Shown: positions 34,388 through 42,604, numbered from the stretch's first letter. The stretch is DNA of 64,000 nt from Pelomonas asaccharophilus_A (GCF_031458115.1 NZ_JAVDXV010000008.1:310001-374000), one strand, 5' to 3'. Translations and numbers: made by a program. The notes: generated by a model from the sequence alone, not told the origin.

Positions 34388-36082
34388 TCATGCGGTTTGT
34401 CCGCCCATCCAGTCGCGCACGATGTTGGCGACGGCCACCGGATTGTCGCGCGCCAGCGCGCGGGCGCGGTCAAGCTTCTCGTTGTGTAGCGGAGCCTCCA
34501 GCTTGGGCATGCCGTCGGAGCCGAGCATCAGGTCAGGGTCGTCGACCAGCTCGTCCACCGTCTCGGGCTTGTCTTCCGGTGGCAGCGGTGCGGCGGCCTT
34601 GATGGCGGGGCGGATCATGCCGAACACGGCGATGAGCGCGATGGCGACGAAGGCCAGCGGCACGATGGCGCTGCGGGCGATGTCCAGCAGCCAGGGTTGC
34701 TTCCAGATCGGCACGTCGGTGGGTTCGGTCTTGTCCAGCACGAAGGGGGCGCTGATGACCTTGACCGAATCGCCGCGCTCGGCGTTGAAGCCCATGGCTT
34801 CCTTGACGAGGTCGGTCAGCCGCGTGATCTCCTCGGCGGACACCGGCTGCTGCGTGGTCTTGCCCTTGGCGTCGGTCACCGAGCGATGGTTGACCACGAT
34901 GGCCGCGTTCAGCCGCTTCACATTGCCCACCGCGCCGCGCGTCACGCGCACGGTCTTGTCCAGCTCGTAGTTGGTGGTCTGTTCCTTGCGGCTGCTGTTG
35001 GTGCCGCCGGCGCCCTGTGTGGGTTGCAGCGGAGCGCTGGCGCCGTTGATGGGGGCGGTGGCCTGGGCCGGCGGCTGGTTGGTCGCGGCGCCCGGCACGC
35101 CGGTGGGCGGCGTCGGATTGCTGTTGTTGGACTCGCTGGTCTGGTTTGACCGCACCGCGGCCTGGGTGTTGGCGCCCTGGTTGGGGCGGTACTCCTCGGC
35201 GGTGGCCTCGGTCTGCGAGAAGTCCACGTCGGCCGTGACGGTGGAGCGCAGGTTGTCGCGGCCCACCACCGGTTCCAGCAGTTCGAAGATGCGCTTGTTG
35301 TAGCCCGCCTCGACCTGCTGCTTGTATTGCAGCTGCTGGCTGTCCAGGCCGGTGGCCGGGTCGGCGCCGCTCTGCGACAGCAGCGCGCCGGTCTGGTCCA
35401 TCACGCTGACGGCCTTGGGATGCAACTCGGGCACTGCGTTGGAGACCAGGTGCACGATGCCGGCGACCTGGTTGCGGTCCAGCGTGCGGCCGCCGCGCAG
35501 CGTCAGCACGACGCTGGCGCTGGGCTTCTGCTGCTCGCGGAAGAAGCCGTTCTGCTGCGGGATGGCCAGGTGCACGCGCGCATCGGCCACGTCGGACATC
35601 GCGGTGATGGTGCGGGTCAATTCACCTTCAAGTGCACGCTGGAAGTTCAGGCGTTCGTTGAACTGCGTCTGGCCGATGGAGGACTTGTCCATCAGCTCGA
35701 AGCCCACCGTGTTGCCGTTGCCGCCCTTGGGCAGGCCTTGCGCGGCCAGCTTCATGCGCACTTCGTAGACCTGGCCGGCCGGCACGAGGATGGTGCCGCC
35801 GCCCTCGTGCTTGTAGGGCACCTGCAGCGCCGACAGCGCGTTGATGACGGCGCCGCCGTCCTTGTCGGACAGGCCGCTGTACAGCGGGCGGTAGTCGCCC
35901 TGCGACGACCACAGCGTGATGGCCAGCACCGCGCCGGCCAGCGCCAGCAGGCCGGCGCCCATGGTCAGCTTGCTGCGCATCGGCAGGCCGCTCAGGCGCT
36001 GCACGAAGTTGGGCGGCGCGGTGTCGGCCGGGGTGATCATCACCGGGGCGGCAGCAGCGGGGGCGCTCAGGGCGTTGTCCAT
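34388..36082 (-). CDS. fliF: Flagellar MS-ring protein FliF
   Basis: 564 residues from the ATG at 36082. First membrane helix about 40-58 (TMGAGLLALAGAVLAITLW), YscJ-like ring-building domains (DYRPLYSGLSDKDGGAVINAL, YEVRMKLAAQGLPKGG, SSIGQTQFNERLNFQRALEG), a Ser/Pro/Asn-rich periplasmic loop, a second helix (SAIVPLAFVAIALIAVFGMI) and the C-terminal FliG-binding tail (KLDRARALARDNPVAVANIVRDWM). It nucleates the basal body. First gene of the minus-strand run; divergent from fliE. Confidence 0.96.
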   Translation of the reverse strand: MDNALSAPAAAAPVMITPADTAPPNFVQRLSGLPMRSKLTMGAGLLALAGAVLAITLWSSQGDYRPLYSGLSDKDGGAVINALSALQVPYKHEGGGTILVPAGQVYEVRMKLAAQGLPKGGNGNTVGFELMDKSSIGQTQFNERLNFQRALEGELTRTITAMSDVADARVHLAIPQQNGFFREQQKPSASVVLTLRGGRTLDRNQVAGIVHLVSNAVPELHPKAVSVMDQTGALLSQSGADPATGLDSQQLQYKQQVEAGYNKRIFELLEPVVGRDNLRSTVTADVDFSQTEATAEEYRPNQGANTQAAVRSNQTSESNNSNPTPPTGVPGAATNQPPAQATAPINGASAPLQPTQGAGGTNSSRKEQTTNYELDKTVRVTRGAVGNVKRLNAAIVVNHRSVTDAKGKTTQQPVSAEEITRLTDLVKEAMGFNAERGDSVKVISAPFVLDKTEPTDVPIWKQPWLLDIARSAIVPLAFVAIALIAVFGMIRPAIKAAAPLPPEDKPETVDELVDDPDLMLGSDGMPKLEAPLHNEKLDRARALARDNPVAVANIVRDWMGGQTA

Positions 36083-36120
36083 CGGGTGGGCGGATACAGC
36101 GGGGGCCGGGAATCCGGCGA

Positions 36121-36141
36121 TGGCGCAAATTATTCGTGCCA
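36121..36141. promoter_or_regulatory. Palindrome in the fliF-fliE divergent intergenic region
   Basis: TGGCGC...GTGCCA, a 21-base near-perfect palindrome with an AT-rich centre (AAATTATT), lies 39 bases from the fliF start and 88 from the fliE start. It is the only AT-rich, symmetric stretch in the 146-base gap. A regulator-binding site acting on both directions is plausible. Neither sigma-54 nor sigma-28 spacing fits. Confidence 0.4.
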
Positions 36142-36228
36142 GGCCCCTCAAGAAAGCGCCGAAGTGGCCGACTGCACCCGCGCATCTCGTCGCTTCGCGC
36201 CCGTGACTTGCTGACAAAGTTCCGGCCC

Positions 36229-36555
36229 ATGGACATGAAGCTGCGCCCCTTCGACTTTGCCCAGGCCGCCGCCCGCGCGGGCCTGGGGGTCAATGGCCAG
36301 CCCCTGTCCGTCAAGCCTACCGCGCCGTCGGGCGCCAGCTTCGGCGATGCGATGACGCAGGCGCTGAAGAGCGTCAGCGCCCAGCAGCAGGAGGTGTCGA
36401 AGATGCAGCGTGAGCTGCAGCTGGACAACCCCACCGTCAGCCTCGAAGAGACCATGGTGGCCATGCAGAAGGCCCAGATCGGCTTCCAGGCGACGCTGCA
36501 GGTGCGCAACCGCCTGGTGTCGGCCTACTCCGAAATCATGAACATGCAGATCTGA
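36229..36555 (+). CDS. fliE: Flagellar hook-basal body junction protein FliE
   Basis: 108 residues, the usual FliE size. The C-terminal part carries the family signature (DNPTVSLEETMVAMQKAQIG, FQATLQVRNRLVSAYSEIMNM). FliE joins the MS ring to the proximal rod. It is the only gene transcribed to the right in this stretch, divergent from fliF. ATG 36229 is used; ATG 36235 is equally possible and no strong ribosome-binding site separates them. Confidence 0.95.
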   Translation: MDMKLRPFDFAQAAARAGLGVNGQPLSVKPTAPSGASFGDAMTQALKSVSAQQQEVSKMQRELQLDNPTVSLEETMVAMQKAQIGFQATLQVRNRLVSAYSEIMNMQI

Positions 36556-36571
36556 GCGCGGTGCGCCAGGT

Positions 36572-37147
36572 TCAGCAAGAGCCTTTGCGTGCGTCGCTGC
36601 CGCATATGGATGGCCGGCCCAGCGGATTCAAGTCGATGTAGAGCTGCTGGTTGCGGTCGTTGGAGATGCCGATGCGTGCCCAGCCCAGCGCGCGGCCCAG
36701 GCCGGCCTCGAAGATGACGCCCTGGCCGGACTGCAGCAGCGTGCCCTTGTGGTGGATGGCAGAGATACCACCCAGCTCGCAGCGCGGCATGCCGGTGGCG
36801 CAATTGCAGGGTGCCTGCCGGCTGGCGCCCCAGCACCACTGCGGGCCGCTCTGGAAGCTGACGTGCACGTTGCGCCCCTCGTCCACCGCCAGCGTGCGGG
36901 CACGGCGCAGGTCCAGTTCCAGCAACTCGGCCACGTGGCGCAGCTTCTGGCGGGCGATGTAGCTGTTGTAGCTCGGGATGGCCGCGGACAGCAGGATGGC
37001 CAGCACGGCGATGGTGATGACGGCCTCGAGCAGCGTGAAGCCTCGCCCCTCGACGCGCGGGTACGCGCGTCGGTCCCCTGAGGGGGCGCGGGCCGGCTTG
37101 GGAGCGGCCCGGCGCTCGGCCCGGTCCCGCGACGGGATGCGGCTCAT
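36572..37147 (-). CDS. FimT/GspH-like type IV pseudopilin
   Basis: 191 residues. The prepilin motif RGFTLLEAVITIAVLAIL is at residues 35-52, with Glu at mature position 5, followed by a GspH/FimT-type globular domain with four to six cysteines (WCWG, PCNC, RCEL, ICGS ... GSC). The leader before the cleavage site is 35 residues long and strongly basic, far longer than the usual 5-10; residues 9-26 are coded by a copy of a dispersed repeat. The start ATG overlaps the ycgR stop (ATGA), so it is coupled to a flagellar gene. No other type IV pilus gene is nearby. Confidence 0.8.
   Translation of the reverse strand: MSRIPSRDRAERRAAPKPARAPSGDRRAYPRVEGRGFTLLEAVITIAVLAILLSAAIPSYNSYIARQKLRHVAELLELDLRRARTLAVDEGRNVHVSFQSGPQWCWGASRQAPCNCATGMPRCELGGISAIHHKGTLLQSGQGVIFEAGLGRALGWARIGISNDRNQQLYIDLNPLGRPSICGSDARKGSC
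37071..37122 (-). repeat. Dispersed repeat, shortened copy inside the pseudopilin gene
   Basis: On the minus strand 37122-37089 matches the first 34 bases of the 93-base repeat at 37913 and 62724 (CTCCCAAGCCGGCCCG is exact), and 37086-37071 matches its final CCCCTC-GGGGACC hairpin. About 40 middle bases are missing. It lies in frame inside the 5' part of the pseudopilin gene. Confidence 0.75.
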
Positions 37148-37875
37148 GTGTCCAGCTTCAGCAGCCGACGGCGCTTTTGCGTCTGGTCCACGTAGACCTG
37201 CAGTGCGCGGGCGGCGTTGGCTTCCAGGTCGACGAAGGAGCAGCCCAGCTGCTGGGTGCCGCCAGCGTCGCCGGCAATCGGGCTGACATGGTGGGGCAGC
37301 AGCGTCACGCGCAGCGCGGTGATGCGGTCCAGCTCCAACGTCAGGTCCTTGGCGATCTCGCCGGTGGGCAGCGGTGTGGCGTCGGCCGGCAAGGCCAGCG
37401 CCAGGCCACCAATGCTGATGTCCAGCACGCGCAGCGCGCGGCCGAACTCCTGGTGACCCGGCAGCAGCACGCGCGGGTAGATGCTGCCCGCGGGCTGCAC
37501 GCGGAAGGCCTGGCGACGCTGGAAGCGGTACAGCCGTTCGGGCAGGCTGCTGCGCAGCACGGCGCCCTGTTCGCCGCTCACGAGCACCGCGTCGTCGAGT
37601 TCGAACTGCAGCTTGATGGCGCCGAGGTAGGCCACGGCGGTGATCTCACCGCTGGCCACCAGCGCCTGGCTGATGCCTTCGGGGTCGGCGCCGATGTCCA
37701 GCCCCAGCACGTCGGCATCGGCGTCCAGCGTCGTGATGCGGCTGGACAGGCCCTGGCCCGGCGGCGCGCTCAGCAGCACAGTGGCTTCCGCGCGCTGGAG
37801 TTGCAGCAGATAGGCCGCAATCTCGGCAGGCGCGGTGACGCGGAATTCCTCGGAGACGGGTTCAGGGGCGCTCAT
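37144..37875 (-). CDS. ycgR: Flagellar brake protein YcgR (c-di-GMP binding PilZ protein)
   Basis: 243 residues from the ATG at 37875. The N-terminal YcgR domain (about 10-110) is followed by a PilZ domain whose c-di-GMP motifs are intact: RxxxR in RRQAFRV (near 130) and DxSxxG in VLDISIGGLAL. With c-di-GMP bound, YcgR slows the motor by contact with the stator or switch. Its neighbours are fliT upstream and the pseudopilin downstream. Confidence 0.92.
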   Translation of the reverse strand: MSAPEPVSEEFRVTAPAEIAAYLLQLQRAEATVLLSAPPGQGLSSRITTLDADADVLGLDIGADPEGISQALVASGEITAVAYLGAIKLQFELDDAVLVSGEQGAVLRSSLPERLYRFQRRQAFRVQPAGSIYPRVLLPGHQEFGRALRVLDISIGGLALALPADATPLPTGEIAKDLTLELDRITALRVTLLPHHVSPIAGDAGGTQQLGCSFVDLEANAARALQVYVDQTQKRRRLLKLDT

Positions 37876-37912
37876 GTCGCGATGGTAGTCGCGCGAAGGG
37901 TCTTGTGTTTGC

Positions 37913-38005
37913 GGGCCGAGCGCCGGCCCGCTCCCAAGCCGGCCCGCCAGGGCGATGTTCATGCGGCTCAATGCCGCGTGCATCGCCGTCCCCTCGGGGG
38001 ACCGG
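37913..38005 (+). repeat. Dispersed 93-base hairpin repeat, copy A
   Basis: This copy and 62724-62816 are the same length and differ at about nine positions by eye. The unit holds three hairpins: a GC-rich GGGCCG...CGGCCC arm pair around CTCCCAAG, GCGGCTCAATGCCGC, and GTCCCCTCGGGGGAC. It sits between fliT and ycgR. No coding sense was found. Confidence 0.85.
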
Positions 38006-38047
38006 CTGGGCTCGCCGGCGTTCAGCCTGGCGAGACCGGACGAGGGG

Positions 38048-38347
38048 TCAATGGACCATCCGGCTGCTGCCCTTCAGCACGTGATTGAGGTCCTCCAGCC
38101 ACGGCTCGGCCAGGTGGCGGATCTCGGCGTCGTTCAGCAGGATGCGCTGCATGATGCGCGTCTTCAGCTGCGACTCGCCGGGTGCCAGCTGGTTCTGGTT
38201 GGCGGCGGCCTTGAGCTGCGATATCAGCAGCACACAGGCGCCTTCGAGCTTGACGACCTCGTCCCAGTTGCCGGTACGGGCAGCGGTGAGCATGTCGGCG
38301 CTGGCTTGCTCGATGGCTTCGTAGTAGTTCAGCAGTTCGGAGTTCAT
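38048..38347 (-). CDS. fliT: Flagellar export chaperone FliT
   Basis: 99 residues from the ATG at 38347, predicted all-helical (NSELLNYYEAIEQASADMLT, GNWDEVVKLEGACVLLISQL, IMQRILLNDAEIRHLAEPWL). FliT is the FliD chaperone and can also bind FlhC to repress class II genes. Identification rests on the helical pattern, length, and the position directly after fliS. Confidence 0.85.
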   Translation of the reverse strand: MNSELLNYYEAIEQASADMLTAARTGNWDEVVKLEGACVLLISQLKAAANQNQLAPGESQLKTRIMQRILLNDAEIRHLAEPWLEDLNHVLKGSSRMVH

Positions 38348-38382
38348 TGCAGGGATACCGGAATGGGGTCGGAGGGCGAGGC

Positions 38383-38829
38383 TCAGGCGGCGCGGGCGGC
38401 GGGAGCGCCTTGCGCGGCGGGCGACTGGCCGATGGCATTCCACGCCTCGCGCACGGGGCCCAGCAGGCGCTGGCATTCCTCGATGGCGTCGAGATCGCCC
38501 TTCAGGTTGGCCTGAGTCAGGCGCATGCAGACATAGCCGTACAGCTCGCGCAGGTCCACGGCGAGCTGGCCGGCCGACATGTCCAAGCCGGCGCGCAGGC
38601 CCTCGTCCAGGATGCGTACCGCGCGCGTCAGCGCCCGGCCTTTCAGCTCGACGTTGCCGGCATGGATGGCCTGTGTGGCCTGGGCCATCGCGTCGAAGAT
38701 GCCGTCGAACAGCATCGCGACGAGGCGGTGCGGGCTGGCGCCCTGCACGTCCGTCTCAAGGCCGACTTTGGCGTACATCGAGGCGCGCTGGTTGCGGGCT
38801 GCGAAGGGGGAGGACATGTTGCCGTACAT
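38383..38829 (-). CDS. fliS: Flagellin export chaperone FliS
   Basis: 148 residues. Family motifs are YAKVGLETDVQGASPHRLVAMLFDG and LRELYGYVCMRLTQANLKGD. It binds the C-terminal helices of flagellin in the cytoplasm and blocks early polymerisation. Start ATG 38829 is used; ATG 38817 is possible. The C-terminus carries an Ala/Pro/Gln-rich tail. A sigma-28-type promoter stands directly upstream. Confidence 0.94.
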   Translation of the reverse strand: MYGNMSSPFAARNQRASMYAKVGLETDVQGASPHRLVAMLFDGIFDAMAQATQAIHAGNVELKGRALTRAVRILDEGLRAGLDMSAGQLAVDLRELYGYVCMRLTQANLKGDLDAIEECQRLLGPVREAWNAIGQSPAAQGAPAARAA

Positions 38830-38862
38830 GGGTGTCGGGGGAGGCGTCGTCGTGTTGACTGT

Positions 38863-38889
38863 TTTTCGGCCTCCGGCACGCCGACTTGA
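38863..38889 (-). promoter_or_regulatory. Sigma-28 (FliA) promoter of fliS
   Basis: On the minus strand TCAA, 15 bases, GCCGAAAA; consensus is TAAA-N15-GCCGATAA. The -10 element ends 34 bases before the fliS ATG. It lies downstream of the fliD terminator, which explains how fliS-fliT can be expressed separately. Confidence 0.75.
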
Positions 38890-38951
38890 GCTGCTCTTCC
38901 TGAGAACTTGCCTGGAACTTTGCGCTTGTTCCGGCAATGCGGCAACTCAAG

Positions 38952-38978
38952 AAAAACGGCGACCTGGAGGTCGCCGTT
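38952..38978 (-). terminator. Rho-independent terminator after fliD
   Basis: A perfect 10-base stem, AACGGCGACC/GGTCGCCGTT with loop TCCA, is followed by TTTCTTG on the minus strand (five T including stem bases). It is 34 bases after the fliD stop. Confidence 0.85.
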
Positions 38979-39012
38979 CTTGATTCAGGGTCGCAGCACG
39001 CGCTGCCGAGCC

Positions 39013-40446
39013 TCACTTGTTCAGGTTCAGGTTCGCAAGTTGCTGCGTGATGTAGTTGGACAGGCCGTTGAGCTGCGCCATCTGCGTGTCCAGCGCCGTG
39101 TAGCGGGCGCGCAGGCGTTTCTCGGTCAGCGCGACACGGTCTTCCATCTGGTCCATGCGCTTGTTGTTGCTGTCGATCTGCTTTTGCAGGCCGGCCTGCT
39201 TGCTGCTGACGCGGCCTTCGGTGCTCAGCGCGCCGTCGACGTAGCTGCGGATGCGCTGTGCGAAGCCGCTGTTGGCGCTGTCAGTGCTGTCCAGTCCCAT
39301 GAACAGCTTCTTCAGGCTGTCCAGGTCGGACAGGGCCGTCGTGAGCTTGGTGTCCGAGGTTGTCAGGTTGCCATCGGTGCCGGGCTCCAGGCCGATCTGG
39401 GCCAGGCGGCCAATGCTGCCGGCGAACGTGGTGGTGCCGCCGATGATGGAGCGCAGCTGGGCTTGCAGGCCGATCGCGGTGGAGTCGCCTTGCAGCGCGC
39501 CGGCGGTCTTGCTGCCGGCGTCGTATTTGGTCTGCTCGCGCAGCAGCGAGTTCACGGCGTTATAGGCGGCCGTGAAGTCGGTGATGAGCTTCTTGATCGA
39601 GTCCTTGTCCTGCGTCACCGCGATGCTCGCGGGCACCGTGGTGGTGTTCAGCAGCGTGATGTTCAGGCCGTCGATGGCCTGCTTCAGCGTGTTGGACTCG
39701 GAGCTGACGTCGATGCCGTTGATCAGCGCGCGGGCGTTCTGGGCCGGCAGCGTCTGGATCAGCGAGGTGACGCCGACGCGCGGGTCGTAGGACAGGCTGG
39801 TCAGGCCGCCGGTTCCCTCGATGCGGAAGGCATTGGTTTCGCCGGTTTCAGTCGAACGCAGCGTCAGCCGGGCACCGGTGGAGTCGTTGACGATGGACGC
39901 GGTGACGCCGGCACCCGACGCGTTGATCGCATCGCGGATGCCGGCCAGCGTGTCCTGGCCGGCGCCGATGTTGATGGTGATCGGCGTGGCGCCCGCCTTG
40001 TCGGTGAAGCCGGTGTAGGTGGGCGGGTCGGCGCCGTCGGTGGCCCACTTGCCCAGCGTGATGGTCAGGCTGCCCTGGCCCACGGTGGTGGTGGAGCCGG
40101 CATAGGGCGTGCCGCTGACCAGCGTCTGGGACTGGGCCAGCTTGCTGACCGACACCGCCACGCTGCCAATGGCCGCGCCGCTGCCGGCGGAAACCGACAC
40201 GGCCGTGGGGTTGTTGGACGTCGCCAGCGTGCCTGCCCAGGAACTGGGGTTGTTGAGTTTGGATGCGGCGTCGCGCAGCGTCGCCAGAGCGCTCTGAACC
40301 TTGCCAAAGACCGACAGTTCGGTCTTCAGGCCATCGGTTCGGGTGCTGAGCTGCGTGATGGGTGTACGTTCCGCAGCGACGAGCTTGCTCACCAGGTCCT
40401 CAACGTTGAGGCCGCTGCCTATGCCTGCGGAACTGATGGATGCCAT
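39013..40446 (-). CDS. fliD: Flagellar filament cap protein FliD
   Basis: 477 residues from the ATG at 40446. N-terminal FliD domain (SSAGIGSGLNVEDLVSKLVAAERTP), hook-like repeats in the middle, and C-terminal domain (FTAAYNAVNSLLREQTKYD, ending in LSNYITQQLANLNLNK). It caps the growing filament and folds flagellin. Few Ser residues near the start suggest no signal peptide, as expected for a type III substrate. No good ribosome-binding site is seen: the fliC terminator stem ends 18 bases upstream. Confidence 0.95.
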   Translation of the reverse strand: MASISSAGIGSGLNVEDLVSKLVAAERTPITQLSTRTDGLKTELSVFGKVQSALATLRDAASKLNNPSSWAGTLATSNNPTAVSVSAGSGAAIGSVAVSVSKLAQSQTLVSGTPYAGSTTTVGQGSLTITLGKWATDGADPPTYTGFTDKAGATPITINIGAGQDTLAGIRDAINASGAGVTASIVNDSTGARLTLRSTETGETNAFRIEGTGGLTSLSYDPRVGVTSLIQTLPAQNARALINGIDVSSESNTLKQAIDGLNITLLNTTTVPASIAVTQDKDSIKKLITDFTAAYNAVNSLLREQTKYDAGSKTAGALQGDSTAIGLQAQLRSIIGGTTTFAGSIGRLAQIGLEPGTDGNLTTSDTKLTTALSDLDSLKKLFMGLDSTDSANSGFAQRIRSYVDGALSTEGRVSSKQAGLQKQIDSNNKRMDQMEDRVALTEKRLRARYTALDTQMAQLNGLSNYITQQLANLNLNK

Positions 40447-40458
40447 GGCTGCTGAAAG

Positions 40459-40491
40459 TAAAAAGGCCGATATGCCAGAGCGATATCGGCC
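40459..40491 (-). terminator. Rho-independent terminator between flagellin 1 and fliD
   Basis: On the minus strand GGCCGATAT/ATATCGGCC, a perfect nine-base stem with a nine-base loop, is followed by TTTTTAC. It should end the flagellin 1 transcript; it also lies within 20 bases of the fliD start codon. Confidence 0.85.
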
Positions 40492-40528
40492 AGAGCTTGC
40501 CGGAACTTTAGGCCCCGGGGCAAATTTT

Positions 40529-41395
40529 TTAGCGTTGCAGCAGTGCCAGCACCTGCTGGGGCAGCTGATTCGCCTGGGCGACCATCGCATTGCCAGCCTG
40601 TTGCAGGATCTGTGCCCGGCTCATGTTGGAGGTTTCCTGGGCGAAATCGGCGTCCATGATGCGGCTACGGGCGGCCGCCTGGTTTTCGACGGCGACCTGC
40701 AGGTTGGAGATCACCGCGTCGAAACGTGATTGGATGGCGCCGTAGGTGGCCCGGGTGTTGTTGACGAAGTCCAGTGCCAGGTCGATGTTGTCGATCACCA
40801 GGCCCAGTGCCGTGAAGTCTGCCGTGGCGTCGATGCGCGCGAAGGAGCCGGTCGTGCCGTCGCCCACGATGGAGACCATGGTGGGCTCCGTCGTCAGGTT
40901 CACCGCATTGATGCCGATCGCGTCGTTGACCGTCGTGTTGGCGCCGATCTGGAAGGTCTGCGGCAGGCCTGTGGTGTCGGCCAGGATCGGCTTGCCGTTG
41001 AAGGTCGTGCCGTTGATGATCCGCCAGATTTCCGAGGCCAGCTGCTCGAATTCCTTGTTCAGCGAGTCCTTGTCGGAGTTGCTGTTCGTGGAGTTGCGGG
41101 CCTGGACCGTCAGTTCCCGCATGCGCTGCAGGTTCTCACCGAGCTTGCCGAGTGCGCCTTCGGCCGTCTGCGCCATCGAGATGCCGTCGTTGGCATTCCG
41201 GATGGCGACATTCATGCCGCGCACCTGAGTGTTCATGCGTTCCGCGATCGCGAGGCCGGCGGCGTCGTCCTTGGCCGAGTTCACCCGCAGGCCTGAAGAC
41301 AGGCGCTGCATCGACGTCGCGAGCGACGACTGCGAAGCGTTCAGATTCCGCTGCGCGTTCAGCGAGACGATGTTGGTGTTGATGGTCTGGGGCAT
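40529..41395 (-). CDS. fliC: Flagellin 1
   Basis: 288 residues, a short flagellin with D0/D1 domains and little else. N-terminal signature NTNIVSLNAQRNLNASQSSL and C-terminal SRIMDADFAQETSNMSRAQI, ending in LPQQVLALLQR. The central region differs most from flagellins 2 and 3 (DNIDLALDFVNNTRATYGAI). GAGGAG stands before the ATG. No clear sigma-28 promoter was found in the 242 bases upstream, in contrast to the other two flagellin genes. Confidence 0.96.
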   Translation of the reverse strand: MPQTINTNIVSLNAQRNLNASQSSLATSMQRLSSGLRVNSAKDDAAGLAIAERMNTQVRGMNVAIRNANDGISMAQTAEGALGKLGENLQRMRELTVQARNSTNSNSDKDSLNKEFEQLASEIWRIINGTTFNGKPILADTTGLPQTFQIGANTTVNDAIGINAVNLTTEPTMVSIVGDGTTGSFARIDATADFTALGLVIDNIDLALDFVNNTRATYGAIQSRFDAVISNLQVAVENQAAARSRIMDADFAQETSNMSRAQILQQAGNAMVAQANQLPQQVLALLQR

Positions 41396-41637
41396 TTACG
41401 CACTCCTCGGGAATTCAGTCCGGATCGAATGAATCGCGATCCGATAGCCCGAATTCTGAAAGTGCGTGCCTGAACCAAAAGCCCGATCAAAGGGCCAAAC
41501 CACGCCTATTCAAATCCTCCGCGGGACCGATGGCGAGGTGGTTGGCGGCGCGTGGGGGAGGGCGTGCGGACCCGGCCTGGCCGGGCCCGCGCGTGTTGCC
41601 TCGTCGAGAAGGGTGGCGCCTTCCGTGGCGCCCGGGA

Positions 41638-42504
41638 TCAGCCGCGCAGCAGGGCCAGAACCTGCTGCGGCAGCTGGTTGGCCTGGGCCACCATCGTGTT
41701 GCCGGCCTGCTGCAGGATCTGCGCGCGGCTCAGGTTGGCGGTTTCCTGGGCGAAGTCGGCATCCATGATGCGGCTGCGCGAGGCGCTCTGGTTCTCCACC
41801 GCCACCTGCAGGTTGGAGATGACCGCATCGAAACGGTTCTGCGAGGCACCCAGCGTGGCGCGCTCGGAGTTGACCTTGTTCAAGGCCGCATCGATGGAAG
41901 TAATGACGGTGTCGATGTCCGTCAACGTCGTGCCGTTGATCGCCGCGCGGCCGGTGCCCAGGTTGTCGGAGCCCGAGACCGTCGTGATGACGGCGTCGGT
42001 GGTCATGTCAGACGTGACGATGTCGATGCGGTCGTAGTCGGTTGTGTTCGCGCCCACCTGGAAGGTCTGCGTACCCGCGTCGGCCGTGGCCAGCACCGCC
42101 TTGCCGTTGAAGGTGGTGCCACCCAGCACGCGCTGGATTTCCTTGGCCAGCTCGCCGAATTCCTTGTCCAGCGAGTCGCGGTCGGCGCTGGTGTTGGTGG
42201 CGTTACGGGACTGCACCGCCAGTTCACGCATGCGCTGCAGCGAGTCGCCCACCTTGGACAACGCGCCTTCAGCCGTCTGCGCCAGCGAGATGCCGTCATT
42301 GGCGTTACGGATGGCGACATTCATGCCGCGCACCTGGGCGTTCATGCGTTCGGCAATTGCGAGACCGGCCGCATCGTCCTTGGCGGAGTTGACACGCAGG
42401 CCCGACGACAGGCGCTGCATGGACACGGCCAGGGACGATTGCGACATCGCCGTGTTGCGCTGAGCATTCAGCGAGGCGAGGTTGGTGTTGATGATCTGGG
42501 GCAT
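41638..42504 (-). CDS. fliC: Flagellin 2
   Basis: 288 residues from the ATG at 42504 (AAAGGA upstream). N-terminal NTNLASLNAQRNTAMSQSSL, C-terminal SRIMDADFAQETANLSRAQI. Very similar to flagellin 3 in the shared D1 half (ADRDSLDKEFGELAKEIQRV) but different in the short central part. Thr/Ser-rich central stretches (TSDMTTDAVITTVSGSDN) are plausible O-glycosylation sites, which is inference. It has its own sigma-28-type promoter. Confidence 0.96.
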   Translation of the reverse strand: MPQIINTNLASLNAQRNTAMSQSSLAVSMQRLSSGLRVNSAKDDAAGLAIAERMNAQVRGMNVAIRNANDGISLAQTAEGALSKVGDSLQRMRELAVQSRNATNTSADRDSLDKEFGELAKEIQRVLGGTTFNGKAVLATADAGTQTFQVGANTTDYDRIDIVTSDMTTDAVITTVSGSDNLGTGRAAINGTTLTDIDTVITSIDAALNKVNSERATLGASQNRFDAVISNLQVAVENQSASRSRIMDADFAQETANLSRAQILQQAGNTMVAQANQLPQQVLALLRG

Positions 42505-42576
42505 GTTCAATCCTTTCGTAGACGAGGCGTCTTTTCCGGGCCGTCCTTGAAAGGATTTGCGAACCCGTTGGGATGC

Positions 42577-42604
42577 TTATCGTCGGTCGAGAGGATCGAC
42601 TTGA
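42577..42604 (-). promoter_or_regulatory. Sigma-28 (FliA) promoter of flagellin 2
   Basis: On the minus strand TCAA, 16 bases, GACGATAA. Spacing is one base longer than the E. coli consensus, as for flagellin 3. It would give a leader of about 66 bases. Confidence 0.65.

Noticed and set aside
36121..36141. Sigma-54 promoter for fliF or fliE
   Set aside because: TGGCAC is present on the minus strand, but the GC element is two bases too far; FlhDC-type bacteria do not need sigma-54 here.
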